Under the pieces are notes generated by a model that worked only from the letters and a program-made list of their open reading frames with translations, ran no database searches and was not told the DNA's origin. From JBCBDX01 sp039822005 (lineage in GTDB: Bacteria; Pseudomonadota; Alphaproteobacteria; Rhizobiales; Rhizobiaceae), in the NCBI GenBank assembly GCA_039822005.1, contig JBCBMZ010000001.1, positions 558,001 through 622,000 on the forward strand: DNA of 64,000 nucleotides, written 5' to 3'. Within the stretch, counting starts at the first letter, position 1; each line of letters starts with the position of its first letter. The position numbers were made by a program, and so were the translations under genes. Below, piece after piece: positions 7,026 to 14,349 of the stretch.

Positions 7026-7940
7026 TCAATCCGCGTGCTTTTTGATGATTTCAAACTCACCAAACCCGCACCGTTTTCCCTTCGTTGTGCTGGTCAGTAA
7101 TCGTCTCGGCACCTTAAACGGTGTCCGGAATTCGGGCGCGGTTGTGAACGTCAAATATTTGCAGGCACCGACTTCCTCTCCGACGATTTTCATCACGTGA
7201 TCGATATGTGTGTTCGACACTGAGACGTTCAGCACCACCAACGGGCAGTTGAGGCCGTAGGCTTGCTTGTAAGCCTTGCCGCCAATGAAGCCTGCGTATT
7301 GCTTGATCATCCGGCGCGCAGATTTCCGGTGCGGTGTTTTCGGATCGTTGGGTTCGGTATTGCGGTCTGCTTCGACAAGGTAGGCGATGAAGCCGGTGCC
7401 ATACTGGATCGCAAACAGACTGTCCGGGATGAGAAGGCAGGAGTGTTTGCCTTTGCCCCAAGTGAAGGGAACTTCAACGGCAAGGTCATTGGTGATTTCG
7501 TGCCCCGGTATGAAGCGATGGCCCTCACGTCGCGCAAGGATATCAATAGAGCTTGTGATGCAGGTGATCATGAACTGATGAACCCACGGGCCAGAGGGCT
7601 TGATGGCATCAACCCAAAGGCCTTCGTGTTTCAGATAGCGAAAGCCACGCTCGGTCAGCGCGTAGACGTGATGGTGGGCATCGGCCCCTTCGGTCTCGCG
7701 TTGTTGGCGCGGACGGTAAATCATCTGGCCGTCGAACAGATCACGCAATCGCCTCAGGCTGGTTTGCCGACACGCGTGGGTGTTGGAAGTCTGTTCATGC
7801 AGATAATACGACGATGCCATGCCATGGACATTCAGGAACTTCATCCATCGCAATTGGCGCGCATCAGGCTGATAGTTCTTAATCGGGTTTTTCGTATGGG
7901 TCGTGAACAATCGACGGCCAAGACGGTCATGTGTTTTCAT
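7026..7940 (-). CDS. Replication-relaxation (Replic_Relax) family protein
   Basis: A 304-residue protein. Residues 25-105 form a winged helix (RQLRWMKFLNVHG, VYALTERGFRYLKHEG). The second half has IPDSLFAIQYG (P172-D173) and FIAYLVEADRNTEP (E190, D192, E196), the PD...ExD arrangement typical of PF13814 and reminiscent of PD-(D/E)xK nucleases. The family is linked to plasmid replication and DNA relaxation. It is the last gene of the operon that begins with two coupling-protein-like ATPases; the gap to the upstream ATPase is 7 bases. With no relaxase in view, it is a candidate DNA-processing partner. Nuclease activity is inference. Confidence 0.72.
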   Translation of the reverse strand: MKTHDRLGRRLFTTHTKNPIKNYQPDARQLRWMKFLNVHGMASSYYLHEQTSNTHACRQTSLRRLRDLFDGQMIYRPRQQRETEGADAHHHVYALTERGFRYLKHEGLWVDAIKPSGPWVHQFMITCITSSIDILARREGHRFIPGHEITNDLAVEVPFTWGKGKHSCLLIPDSLFAIQYGTGFIAYLVEADRNTEPNDPKTPHRKSARRMIKQYAGFIGGKAYKQAYGLNCPLVVLNVSVSNTHIDHVMKIVGEEVGACKYLTFTTAPEFRTPFKVPRRLLTSTTKGKRCGFGEFEIIKKHAD

Positions 7941-7947
7941 GCACCCA

Positions 7948-10047
7948 TTATAACTTGGCGCTGGGCTTTATGTCGTGATCACCATTGTCGTTCATAGTGT
8001 GCTTTTGGGCGGCCACCTCATCTGATTTGGGTCGTGGCGGCTGTTTTGGCGCACGTGGTTTGTCACTTTCTCGCTCAGTTGGTCGTGTTGCCACTGGCGC
8101 GGCTCCGTTCGGATCGTCGCCGCCGCCATCGTCTGGCGAGGGATCAGGCTCGTCATTTGATCCTTCAGGATCATTCGGCGCAGCTGGATCAGTCACAGGC
8201 CCGTAGCGTTTGATCATCAGATTGCGCAGCGCGGTTAAATCTTCGCGTGCCTCGTAATCATCGAGTGCCTTGGGGTCGGCAGTGATAGAAACCGCCTCTT
8301 CGCCACCGCTTGAAAACGCAAAAGTGTGATCTGGGAGATCAAGTAGTTGTTCGTGAGTGGTTTTCATTGGCGGTGCCAGACGTCTGGCGTCGCCGGTAAC
8401 GATGCGGCTGACTATTTTTGTTGTGGTGGAACCAATCAATGTATCAGCAATGCCAGCGCGTGATGCACGCGCCAAGTCTTGGGTGGCGACGACAAGACCC
8501 ACATTCGCTTTACGGGCTTGCAACAGCATGGTCTCTAGCTTGTCGTCGAAATACTCATGCGCCTCGTCGATGAAAAACACGACCGGTCGATCCGTATTCT
8601 TTGCTTTGACACGCTGGTAGCAGGCTTTGAGTGTTTGCGCGATCATGAAGCGGCCAAAGGTTGCGCTTTGGTCGGCAAGGCGGGCGATGCTGGTATCGAT
8701 CAAGATCAGCTTTCGCTCGTCCATCTCTGTGACAACATCAAAAGTGTTTTCTTTTGCAGTGAGCGCCCGGCGTAACGTTGGGTTGCGTAACAGGGCGTCC
8801 AGCCGATAGCGCAACTCGGTTTTGGTGCTTTCATAAGGTGATGGCTTCTTGCCTTCGCCTTTCATCTCCTCAAAAAAGAACCTTTGCGTGGTTTCATCCA
8901 TCGCGCTGATATGTTCGCTAAATGCCAGTGGATCGCTCAGGACGGCCAGTAGCGTGCCGATAGTACCTTCCGGTATCGTCAGGACTAGATTAGTTGCATG
9001 GAAAAACAGCGTGCGTTGGCGCGGCGTCATCGGCGCGTCGATGAGTTTGTCGATCACAAACTCTAAGTCGCTCACCGCATTGTTGACGAACGTTTCATCC
9101 GCAACGTCCTCAGGCTTTGCGAAAAAGGGGTTTAGTGCAAGCGGGTGATCTGGTGTTATCCAAGCGATTTCGTCGTCCGGTAGGTCGATGGCCGCGAGCT
9201 CTTCAATCACCTGTGACTGGCTGTCCATCACGATGACGCAAACATCGTCATTCAAAAGATGGCCGATCAAGTGTTTGAACAGCGTCGTCTTACCCGCGCC
9301 GGAGCCCGCTAAAACCAACGTATGATTTTCGGGGTTGTGCCAATTGGCAGACGTAGATGCGTACTCAAACTTCAGTAGCGGTGTGTCTTTGAGATAGTCC
9401 CAAGCGCAGTTGGTGCCGCTGTATTCGCTTGGGAACACACCGTTCTGCTGAACCAAGTTCTGATCGAGCTTGGTGCGTAATTGCCTATAAAAGTCGTCGT
9501 CGACAAAAAACGCCATAATGAGATCGCCGATTTCCTCAGGCGTCCGCTGTCGTGACGCTTCAAAGAGACCGGGCTGATCGTTGCGGTCGAGCGTTTGCAA
9601 AATGCTCAACGTTGTTTCGACAAATCGTTCGGCTTTCTCGCTGTCGTATGAACTGGCAATGTACCGGTTCAGCCCGTCACGATAGCGTCCGCCTTCAATA
9701 GTGTTCGGGATCGGTGGTGGTGGGTCTGGCGCTAGAAGGCCTTCTGATTTGTAAAGCCAATGGCCGAGCTCGCGGACGTCCTCGTCGTCGATGGCATCAT
9801 CGACCACTTCTTCAAATCGCTCAAAACCAAAAGGGCTGATATTCAACGCTTTCTGGTAGAGGGCTTGCATCTCGGCTTCGGCGCGCGCTGCGATAGCGGC
9901 AGGGCCGTGATGCTTTTGGTAAACACCATAAAGGATCGCGGCTGCGATGGCAGCGGGTATGGCAAAGAATATACCCGCTACCAAAGCCACGATGATCAGG
10001 CTGATCAATATGGCCGCATAAACGACTTCAAGGCCGTCTTTCATCAT
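7948..10047 (-). CDS. VirD4/HerA-like conjugal transfer ATPase
   Basis: A 699-residue protein. Two hydrophobic segments at about residues 8-42 anchor it in the membrane. The ATPase domain follows: Walker A VLAGSGAGKTT (about 244-255), Walker B VVFFIDEAHEYF with D494/E495, and the sensor-like segment GLVVATQDLARASR. The last 90 residues are acidic then Pro/Lys rich and disordered. This layout fits type IV coupling proteins or HerA/FtsK-like DNA pumps that deliver DNA to a transfer channel. It starts 3 bases after the upstream 138-aa gene, so the two are coupled. Its partner at 10442-11674 is a related protein with broken motifs. Confidence 0.88.
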   Translation of the reverse strand: MMKDGLEVVYAAILISLIIVALVAGIFFAIPAAIAAAILYGVYQKHHGPAAIAARAEAEMQALYQKALNISPFGFERFEEVVDDAIDDEDVRELGHWLYKSEGLLAPDPPPPIPNTIEGGRYRDGLNRYIASSYDSEKAERFVETTLSILQTLDRNDQPGLFEASRQRTPEEIGDLIMAFFVDDDFYRQLRTKLDQNLVQQNGVFPSEYSGTNCAWDYLKDTPLLKFEYASTSANWHNPENHTLVLAGSGAGKTTLFKHLIGHLLNDDVCVIVMDSQSQVIEELAAIDLPDDEIAWITPDHPLALNPFFAKPEDVADETFVNNAVSDLEFVIDKLIDAPMTPRQRTLFFHATNLVLTIPEGTIGTLLAVLSDPLAFSEHISAMDETTQRFFFEEMKGEGKKPSPYESTKTELRYRLDALLRNPTLRRALTAKENTFDVVTEMDERKLILIDTSIARLADQSATFGRFMIAQTLKACYQRVKAKNTDRPVVFFIDEAHEYFDDKLETMLLQARKANVGLVVATQDLARASRAGIADTLIGSTTTKIVSRIVTGDARRLAPPMKTTHEQLLDLPDHTFAFSSGGEEAVSITADPKALDDYEAREDLTALRNLMIKRYGPVTDPAAPNDPEGSNDEPDPSPDDGGGDDPNGAAPVATRPTERESDKPRAPKQPPRPKSDEVAAQKHTMNDNGDHDIKPSAKL

Positions 10048-10050
10048 CGT

Positions 10051-10467
10051 TTACAGTTCAAAACTGTCCGCGCTAGCCGCCTCAGCATTGTATTCGAGAT
10101 ACTCTTTTGCTTTGGGCAGGATGTCTTCTTTCAACTCCGCAATATACGCTTTGGCGTCTAGCGGAGTGAAAAAGAAATAGGTGTCAGGCCCCTTTAGTAG
10201 GGTTGCAAACGTCAGATCGTAGTTCAGGGCGTCGATGCCAGACGTAGCGGCGATTGCAAGCTTCTTTACCAGCCCACGGTTTGCCACTTTTTCTGGGTCT
10301 ACGTCTGCTGGAACGTCTCGTTCTAAAAGCGTAACCGATGCAAGATCGCGTTCCTTGATGATGGCTTTTTCTTCCTCGGAGAAGATGACCGTCAGCTCAA
10401 CGCCATGCAGCGTTGTCTTGCGGATCATGCCTTGTTTCTTCTCAACCGGTTTGATGTCGACTTTCAT
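10051..10467 (-). CDS. Hypothetical protein in the transfer ATPase operon
   Basis: A 138-residue soluble protein, MKVDIKPVEKKQGMIRKTTL at the start. ATG 10467 has GAGGG six bases upstream; an earlier start at 10512 lies further inside the preceding gene. It overlaps that gene by 26 bases and ends 3 bases before the active ATPase, so it is made with both. It contains an alternating charged pattern (VIFSEEEKAIIKERDLA) and no known motif. Position suggests an adaptor between the two ATPases or between ATPase and substrate. Not recognised as a family. Confidence 0.65.
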   Translation of the reverse strand: MKVDIKPVEKKQGMIRKTTLHGVELTVIFSEEEKAIIKERDLASVTLLERDVPADVDPEKVANRGLVKKLAIAATSGIDALNYDLTFATLLKGPDTYFFFTPLDAKAYIAELKEDILPKAKEYLEYNAEAASADSFEL

Positions 10468-11674
10468 GTGTCCCTCGCAATTTTGCGGCAAGCGCCGCTT
10501 CCACTTCATCACGGGGTCGACAGTAAAAATGACGACATCTTTTCACAATCGTGGCTGAATGATTTTGATTATTCAGGTTACCGATTACCGTTACTGACTT
10601 AAGCGGCCTTACTCCCGGTCTAATCAAATGTAATTCTGCTGCGTTGAGCTCATGTATTTTGGCTGTTGTATTGTCCCATGGGAACATCATTTCGAGCGTT
10701 TCGGCGTCTTGCAGGCCCATGCGGCCGATCAGCCAATTGCCGACACCGCCGATAATTGGGTCTCTCGATGAGCCGAGTTCGTTCAGATATTGAAAGCCCA
10801 AGTTGAGCGAGACGTTCCTTGCTCCAAGCGTCGCCAACATCGATTGCAGCATGGCGGGCGGGATATATCGGGCATTGGGCAAATGGACGTGCAACGGCAG
10901 CAAGCCGCGTCGTCGCTGCAGCGTTGCGATCACTGGCGACAGCAGCAAGCCGCCCAGCAGTCGGGCTTTGGTTACGCCAAAGATCGACAGTGGGATTGAG
11001 ATACAAATGATCTTGCGCTGCGCGAGGGCGGCACCGAGATCGATCAGCGGTTTGTGTTGGCAGAGGACATTGCGCACGCGCGCATCGGCCACAAACGGCT
11101 CCAACTTGTTGATGGTAGATTTGGTGACAAAGGCCTGGTCGCGTGGATCAAGCCGTGCAAACTGCTCGCGCCAATAGCCCGCGATGATCGGATCGCTGGT
11201 CGCTTGTACAACTCGTTCTCGCGTCTCATCGTCGACTAGCATCTTGTACAAGTCGAGGATTGTGCCGCCGCGCAGATCAAACACGGCGCGAGCGCTGTTG
11301 TAGATCGTGCGATCCATGTCCGGCGTCGCCATGGTGTCATAACCGGCAATGGCGCGGATGGTATCCACCAGATTGTCTGCCGCCATAGCTTTGAGACTGT
11401 CGTCGCCAATGGCGAGCGGGTTGATGGCGGCGGGATAGTCCACATCCGCCAGATCGATCAGCACCACATCATTTGTGCGTGACGCCGGTGTCGACGCCAA
11501 AAGCAGCTTCGTGGCGTCGCCGTCGAAATCGACCTGCAGCAGTCCGCAACCGGCGGCGATGTCGGCTTGTACCAGTGTTGCCAGCGCATCAGCTTTGGCG
11601 GTGCCCGGTGCGCCGCACACGGCTGTGTGCTGCATCCGGCTTTGTAAAAGTGAGTGGGGATTGAAGAAGGCCAT
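10442..11674 (-). CDS. VirD4/HerA-like pseudo-ATPase
   Basis: A 410-residue protein with the fold signature of TraG/VirD4/HerA ATPases: GKI-like KIICISIPLS, then ARLLGGLLLSPVIATLQRR, then the strand LPLHVHLPNARYIPP where family members carry the Walker B DE, then LNLGFQYLNEL in place of the usual hQYLxQL. The Walker A region reads CGAPGTAKADA (residues 20-30): the lysine is kept but the glycine before it and the Thr/Ser after it are Ala. Both nucleotide-binding motifs are therefore degenerate. It has no membrane anchor. First gene of the operon, behind a structured leader that includes its start codon. Probably a partner subunit of the active ATPase downstream. Confidence 0.8.
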   Translation of the reverse strand: MAFFNPHSLLQSRMQHTAVCGAPGTAKADALATLVQADIAAGCGLLQVDFDGDATKLLLASTPASRTNDVVLIDLADVDYPAAINPLAIGDDSLKAMAADNLVDTIRAIAGYDTMATPDMDRTIYNSARAVFDLRGGTILDLYKMLVDDETRERVVQATSDPIIAGYWREQFARLDPRDQAFVTKSTINKLEPFVADARVRNVLCQHKPLIDLGAALAQRKIICISIPLSIFGVTKARLLGGLLLSPVIATLQRRRGLLPLHVHLPNARYIPPAMLQSMLATLGARNVSLNLGFQYLNELGSSRDPIIGGVGNWLIGRMGLQDAETLEMMFPWDNTTAKIHELNAAELHLIRPGVRPLKSVTVIGNLNNQNHSATIVKRCRHFYCRPRDEVEAALAAKLRGTHESRHQTG

Positions 11675-11762
11675 AGTGCGAACAGGTCAGCGCCTAAAGC
11701 AGACGCCGTGCTCGTTGCCTGGAGCGGGCGGGAACCCAGGGCGCTGACATGAAGGAACTATG
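11672..11762 (-). promoter_or_regulatory. Structured leader that pairs with the start codon of the pseudo-ATPase
   Basis: Three nested complementary segments precede the gene on the minus strand. CATAGT (11672-11677), which contains the start codon, pairs with ACTATG (11757-11762). GTCAGCGCC (11686-11694) pairs perfectly with GGCGCTGAC (11740-11748). CCTGG (11718-11722) pairs with CCAGG (11736-11740), sharing one base with the middle stem. In the mRNA this would hide the initiation codon. No strong Shine-Dalgarno lies outside it. This suggests translational control or a protein-binding site; the role is inference. Confidence 0.55.
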
Positions 11763-11783
11763 TCTGCCACCAGTATACGCTGA

Positions 11784-11819
11784 CACCCCTCATGAATGCA
11801 TCAGCATTCATGAGGGGTG
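11784..11819. repeat. Perfect 16-bp inverted repeat, 4-base loop
   Basis: CACCCCTCATGAATGC (11784-11799) and GCATTCATGAGGGGTG (11804-11819) are exact complements around the loop ATCA. There is no U-run on either side, so it does not look like a simple terminator. Such tight hairpins are typical of oriT or single-strand initiation sites. Confidence 0.7.
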
Positions 11820-11858
11820 GAGGAAGGGGTGGGATGGTGGGCTGTACGCGTACCGCTC

Positions 11859-11995
11859 ACTGTCGTCTGGCGCAGCGTTGCGCCATGACTCCATTGGGTT
11901 GAGACATCATGAGTGAACATGTGTCCTTGAGCCTTGCCCTTGGTGCCTAAGGCAAGGTCAAGCCGATGGAGTCATGGCGTGAGCCTGACGACAGT
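11859..11995. repeat. 137-base three-tier inverted repeat
   Basis: Outer arms ACTGTCGTCTGG (11859-11870) and CCTGACGACAGT (11984-11995) match at 11 of 12 positions. Middle arms CGCCATGACTCCAT (11881-11894) and ATGGAGTCATGGCG (11966-11979) are a perfect 14 bp. Inner arms CTTGA-G-CCTTGCC (11926-11938) and GGCAAGGTCAAG (11951-11962) pair over 12 bp with one bulge. The three tiers are nested, so one long stem can form as DNA cruciform or RNA. Confidence 0.65.
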
Positions 11996-12020
11996 TGATG
12001 CGGAATGGGTAAGTATGGAG

Positions 12021-12072
12021 CCGTATCAGTCCACACACCGCGTACACATACGGGGTGTGGTGGTGTGTGTGG
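12021..12072. repeat. GT/CA-rich alternate inverted repeats
   Basis: CCACACACC (12031-12039) can pair with GGTGTGTGTGG (12062-12072), or CACACC with GGTGTG (12053-12058), and CCGTAT (12021-12026) with ATACGG (12048-12053). The choices are mutually exclusive in part, so this could switch between forms. Low-complexity content weakens the case. Confidence 0.35.
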
Positions 12073-12130
12073 TAAGTGTGAATGCTAGCCCTATACGGAA
12101 TGTCGGCCAACGTTGACCAATGCAATCACG

Positions 12131-12382
12131 TTAGTCGATGTCTGACAGCCCCTTGATCGTCGCGCTCGGATCAATCTGAAGCGCCGCGCAAAATGAGATG
12201 AAGTCGGCAACATCCAGGCGAAGTTGGTTGGCTTCAAACTTTGAAATGTAGGCCTGTGTGCGATTGGTCTTCTTCGCCAGTTCCGCTTGTGTCATTCCGG
12301 CTTGTAATCGCGCTTGCTTCATGATCGCACAAAGCCGCAGGTTGATCGGTGAGTACAGGCCTTCGCGCATCTGCCGTGCCAT
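12131..12382 (-). CDS. XRE-family transcriptional regulator
   Basis: An 83-residue single-domain Cro/CI-type HTH: MKQARLQAGMTQAELAKKTN, then RTQAYISKFEANQLRLDVAD, the classic helix-turn-helix with recognition helix QAYISKFE. Length is typical for small element regulators. ATG 12382 is used; ATG 12370 is an alternative. It is transcribed away from the lipoprotein gene at 12473, and an inverted repeat lies between them. It probably controls the element's transfer or excision genes. Confidence 0.85.
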   Translation of the reverse strand: MARQMREGLYSPINLRLCAIMKQARLQAGMTQAELAKKTNRTQAYISKFEANQLRLDVADFISFCAALQIDPSATIKGLSDID

Positions 12383-12408
12383 TTTTCTAACAAAGCAGAT
12401 TGACTAAA

Positions 12409-12450
12409 TTCCAATCGTTATATATTCCAAACAGTTATAATCAATTGGAA
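12409..12450. promoter_or_regulatory. Candidate operator between xre and lipoprotein genes
   Basis: TTCCAAT (12409-12415) and ATTGGAA (12444-12450) form an inverted repeat; between them are the related segments CCAATCGTTATA and CCAAACAGTTATA and a TATAAT at 12436-12441. A TTGACT lies at 12400. The divergent arrangement suits an XRE operator with overlapping promoters. Confidence 0.45.
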
Positions 12451-12472
12451 CCTGTGGCTTGGGGAGCTAAAG

Positions 12473-12808
12473 ATGAAAAAAACGCTGATCGCATTTGCAA
12501 CTTTGGGATTGGTTGCAGCCTGCTCAACCACCGGCACCGAAAGTGTCGCCACGCTCACATACCCCACCAAGACCTACACCGGTCAGTGGGACGGCGTTGC
12601 ACCCACCTCGCTACAATTCCTGAGCGCTAGCCAGGTGCGATACTGCTTCCGTAATGAGTGCACCACTCGTCCTTATTCGGGCAGCGCTGCGAGCAAAGTC
12701 GACTTTAACTGGGGTCGCAATAAATTCACCTTCACCAAGGTGGGATCGGGATATCGCGGCACCTTTCGCGGAAGCGATGGTTCGCGATCCACCGTCACAG
12801 TCCGTTAA
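12473..12808 (+). CDS. Small lipoprotein
   Basis: A 111-residue protein with a lipoprotein signal peptide: MKKTLIAFATLGLVAACSTT, lipobox LVAAC with Cys17 as the acylated residue. The mature part is beta-rich with two cysteines (RYCFRNECTTRPY) and ends GTFRGSDGSRSTVTVR. GGAG lies six bases before ATG 12473. It is the only plus-strand gene at this end of the element and sits opposite the XRE gene. Envelope role unknown; surface or entry exclusion proteins of mobile elements are often small lipoproteins, but nothing in the sequence proves this. Confidence 0.75.
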   Translation: MKKTLIAFATLGLVAACSTTGTESVATLTYPTKTYTGQWDGVAPTSLQFLSASQVRYCFRNECTTRPYSGSAASKVDFNWGRNKFTFTKVGSGYRGTFRGSDGSRSTVTVR

Positions 12809-12882
12809 AGCACATCGCCGCACGTAACTCGCTTCGGATAAAAGAAGGCGGTCCGCTTCGCCGCTGAATGTGATCCAATCAT

Positions 12883-12912
12883 AAAAAAGGGCGACCATTT
12901 CTGGCCGCCCTT
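12883..12912 (-). terminator. Rho-independent terminator after the AlpA gene
   Basis: AAGGGCG (12887-12893) pairs with CGCCCTT (12906-12912), extended by CCA/TGG across one mismatch. Read on the minus strand it is followed by a U-run (AAAAAA at 12883-12888 on plus). It serves the leftward AlpA/integrase genes. Confidence 0.7.
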
Positions 12913-12941
12913 AGTCGCTCCGTCACCGGAGCAGTCGCGAG

Positions 12942-13133
12942 TTATGTTTCAGAGTTGGCATGTCGCTCAATCCAGTCAAGCACGGCCTCTTCTCGCCAAA
13001 AGGCTTTCTTCCAAGCACCATTCCCACCGATGTGAAATCGTTTTGGAAATATGCCCTGATCCTCCCAGCGTTGAAGTGTTGCCGGACTAACCGGAACGAG
13101 TTTCAAAACCTGTTTCTTCGACAATAAGCTCAT
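12942..13133 (-). CDS. AlpA-family excisionase / regulator
   Basis: A 63-residue MerR-like winged helix of the AlpA (phage CP4-57 regulator) type: MSLLSKKQVLKLVPVSPATL, QRWEDQGIFPKRFHIG, then AFWREEAVLDWIERH. ATG 13133 has GGAG seven bases upstream; an in-frame start at 13193 would overlap the integrase and lacks a site. AlpA proteins activate or help excision of integrated elements. It lies 50 bases downstream of the integrase on the same strand, the usual int-xis order. Confidence 0.88.
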   Translation of the reverse strand: MSLLSKKQVLKLVPVSPATLQRWEDQGIFPKRFHIGGNGAWKKAFWREEAVLDWIERHANSET

Positions 13134-13183
13134 CAGCTGTCTCCTTCGAAAAGGAGCATCAGCTGATGCTCGTGAGTGGAAGC

Positions 13184-14218
13184 TCATGAGCAATTTGAGG
13201 CTATCCAGTCTTCATAGCGCAAGCAAGCCTCACGCATTTCGTCCATGTAGGAGTAGCGATTGTAGACACCTGCCACTCCTGCGAAGGTCCCAGACACGTG
13301 GTTGAGCATTTTCTCAATGACGTGAATTGGTGTGCCCAGACGCGCATGGTTCGAAGCAAATGTCCTTCGAAGATCATGATAGGTCCAACCGGTAACGCCT
13401 GTGTCGTGCTCCAAACGTCTCTTGGATTTGCCCCAACCGTTCCAAGTCACGGGTTCGAAGGTTTCTTTCGTTATGGGCCCGACCGGAAACGCATGGCTAC
13501 GCCGGTTTTTCGTATACGCCGCTGCGATGAATGCAGTATCATCGACAATCCGAATATTTGGAATCTCGCTCCGTCGCTGGCCGGTGAGGATCAACAGCTT
13601 CACGTAGGTGCCATACCGGTCGTGCGGAAGGTTTTTCCAGATCGCGATTAATTCGAAATCATCCAGTACTCGTTCTCTAGGTTTTGTATGACCTTGGTTC
13701 TTCAATCCAGCAATGGGGTTGAAGTCGAGGTAGCCGTTGTTCACACACCAATTCAGGAATGCTTGAAACGACGCCGTTACGTGATGGAGTTGTCCGGGTC
13801 GATCACCAAGCGAACGAAACACTTTGATGATCGTCGCTCGATCAATCGAGCGGATCGGGGCGATGGGGAAATATCTGCGTAGTATTTTTCGGTAACCGTC
13901 AACGGTCGACGCTTTGTTCTTTCTCTCACAATGAGAAAGATAAACACTGATGACGTCTTCAGATGGCGGGTTTTCTTCGTCGGGGTTATAGTCGGTGATC
14001 GCGCTAACTGCGGCGACCCGCGCTTCCTTCAGTGACATTTGCGGATAACGCCCCAGCGTTTTTCGCCTGCGTTCACCGCCCAGTTGGACAACGAAAGACT
14101 TGGTTCCACCTTGCGAAACCCGAAGGCCTAGTCCTGTCGGTTCGTAGTAAACCTGCTGGCCTTTTTCCGGTACCGGAAGCCGTTGGATCGCGATGTCGGT
14201 CAGTAGCTTTAGGCTCAT
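13184..14218 (-). CDS. int: Tyrosine integrase (DUF4102/P4 type)
   Basis: A 344-residue phage-type integrase. The N-terminal DUF4102 domain has MSLKLLTDIAIQRLPVPEKG and GLGLRVSQGGTKSFVV with the typical LGRYPQMSLKEAR. The catalytic domain shows the Arg in LTGQRRSEIPNI, HDLRRTFASN with the His and second Arg, HVIEKMLNH, and the nucleophile Tyr in YNRYSYMDEMR. I prefer ATG 14218 with GAG six bases upstream; a TTG at 14239 would add seven residues. It lies 130 bases from the tRNA-Phe fragment at 14350-14394, its attachment site, and would integrate and excise the element there. Confidence 0.93.
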   Translation of the reverse strand: MSLKLLTDIAIQRLPVPEKGQQVYYEPTGLGLRVSQGGTKSFVVQLGGERRRKTLGRYPQMSLKEARVAAVSAITDYNPDEENPPSEDVISVYLSHCERKNKASTVDGYRKILRRYFPIAPIRSIDRATIIKVFRSLGDRPGQLHHVTASFQAFLNWCVNNGYLDFNPIAGLKNQGHTKPRERVLDDFELIAIWKNLPHDRYGTYVKLLILTGQRRSEIPNIRIVDDTAFIAAAYTKNRRSHAFPVGPITKETFEPVTWNGWGKSKRRLEHDTGVTGWTYHDLRRTFASNHARLGTPIHVIEKMLNHVSGTFAGVAGVYNRYSYMDEMREACLRYEDWIASNCS

Positions 14219-14349
14219 CTTAGGCTCAAAATCTGGCAACTAAGGGTGCTTTTCTATGACTAGCAATGATGCGCCTGAAAGTAAATAAATTAATGAAAAC
14301 AATAGGATAATAGCTACTATGATGTGCTATGAAGCAGCCATGATTAGTT

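Larger units (their letters stand above)
11675..12130. other. 456-base structured noncoding region (candidate oriT/origin)
   Basis: No gene is seen between the transfer operon (leftward) and the XRE gene. The stretch is unusually rich in inverted repeats: the leader stem at 11672-11762, a perfect 16-bp hairpin at 11784-11819, a three-tier hairpin at 11859-11995, and GT/CA-rich alternate stems at 12021-12072. The density of perfect arms in a noncoding stretch next to DNA-transfer genes is what is expected of an origin of transfer or replication, or of a structured RNA. Confidence 0.55.

Noticed and set aside
6670..7029. 119-aa minus-strand frame
   Set aside because: It lies antisense to the HARE-type gene and across its operators.
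11784..11819. Rho-independent terminator
   Set aside because: No U-run follows on either strand and no gene ends into it.
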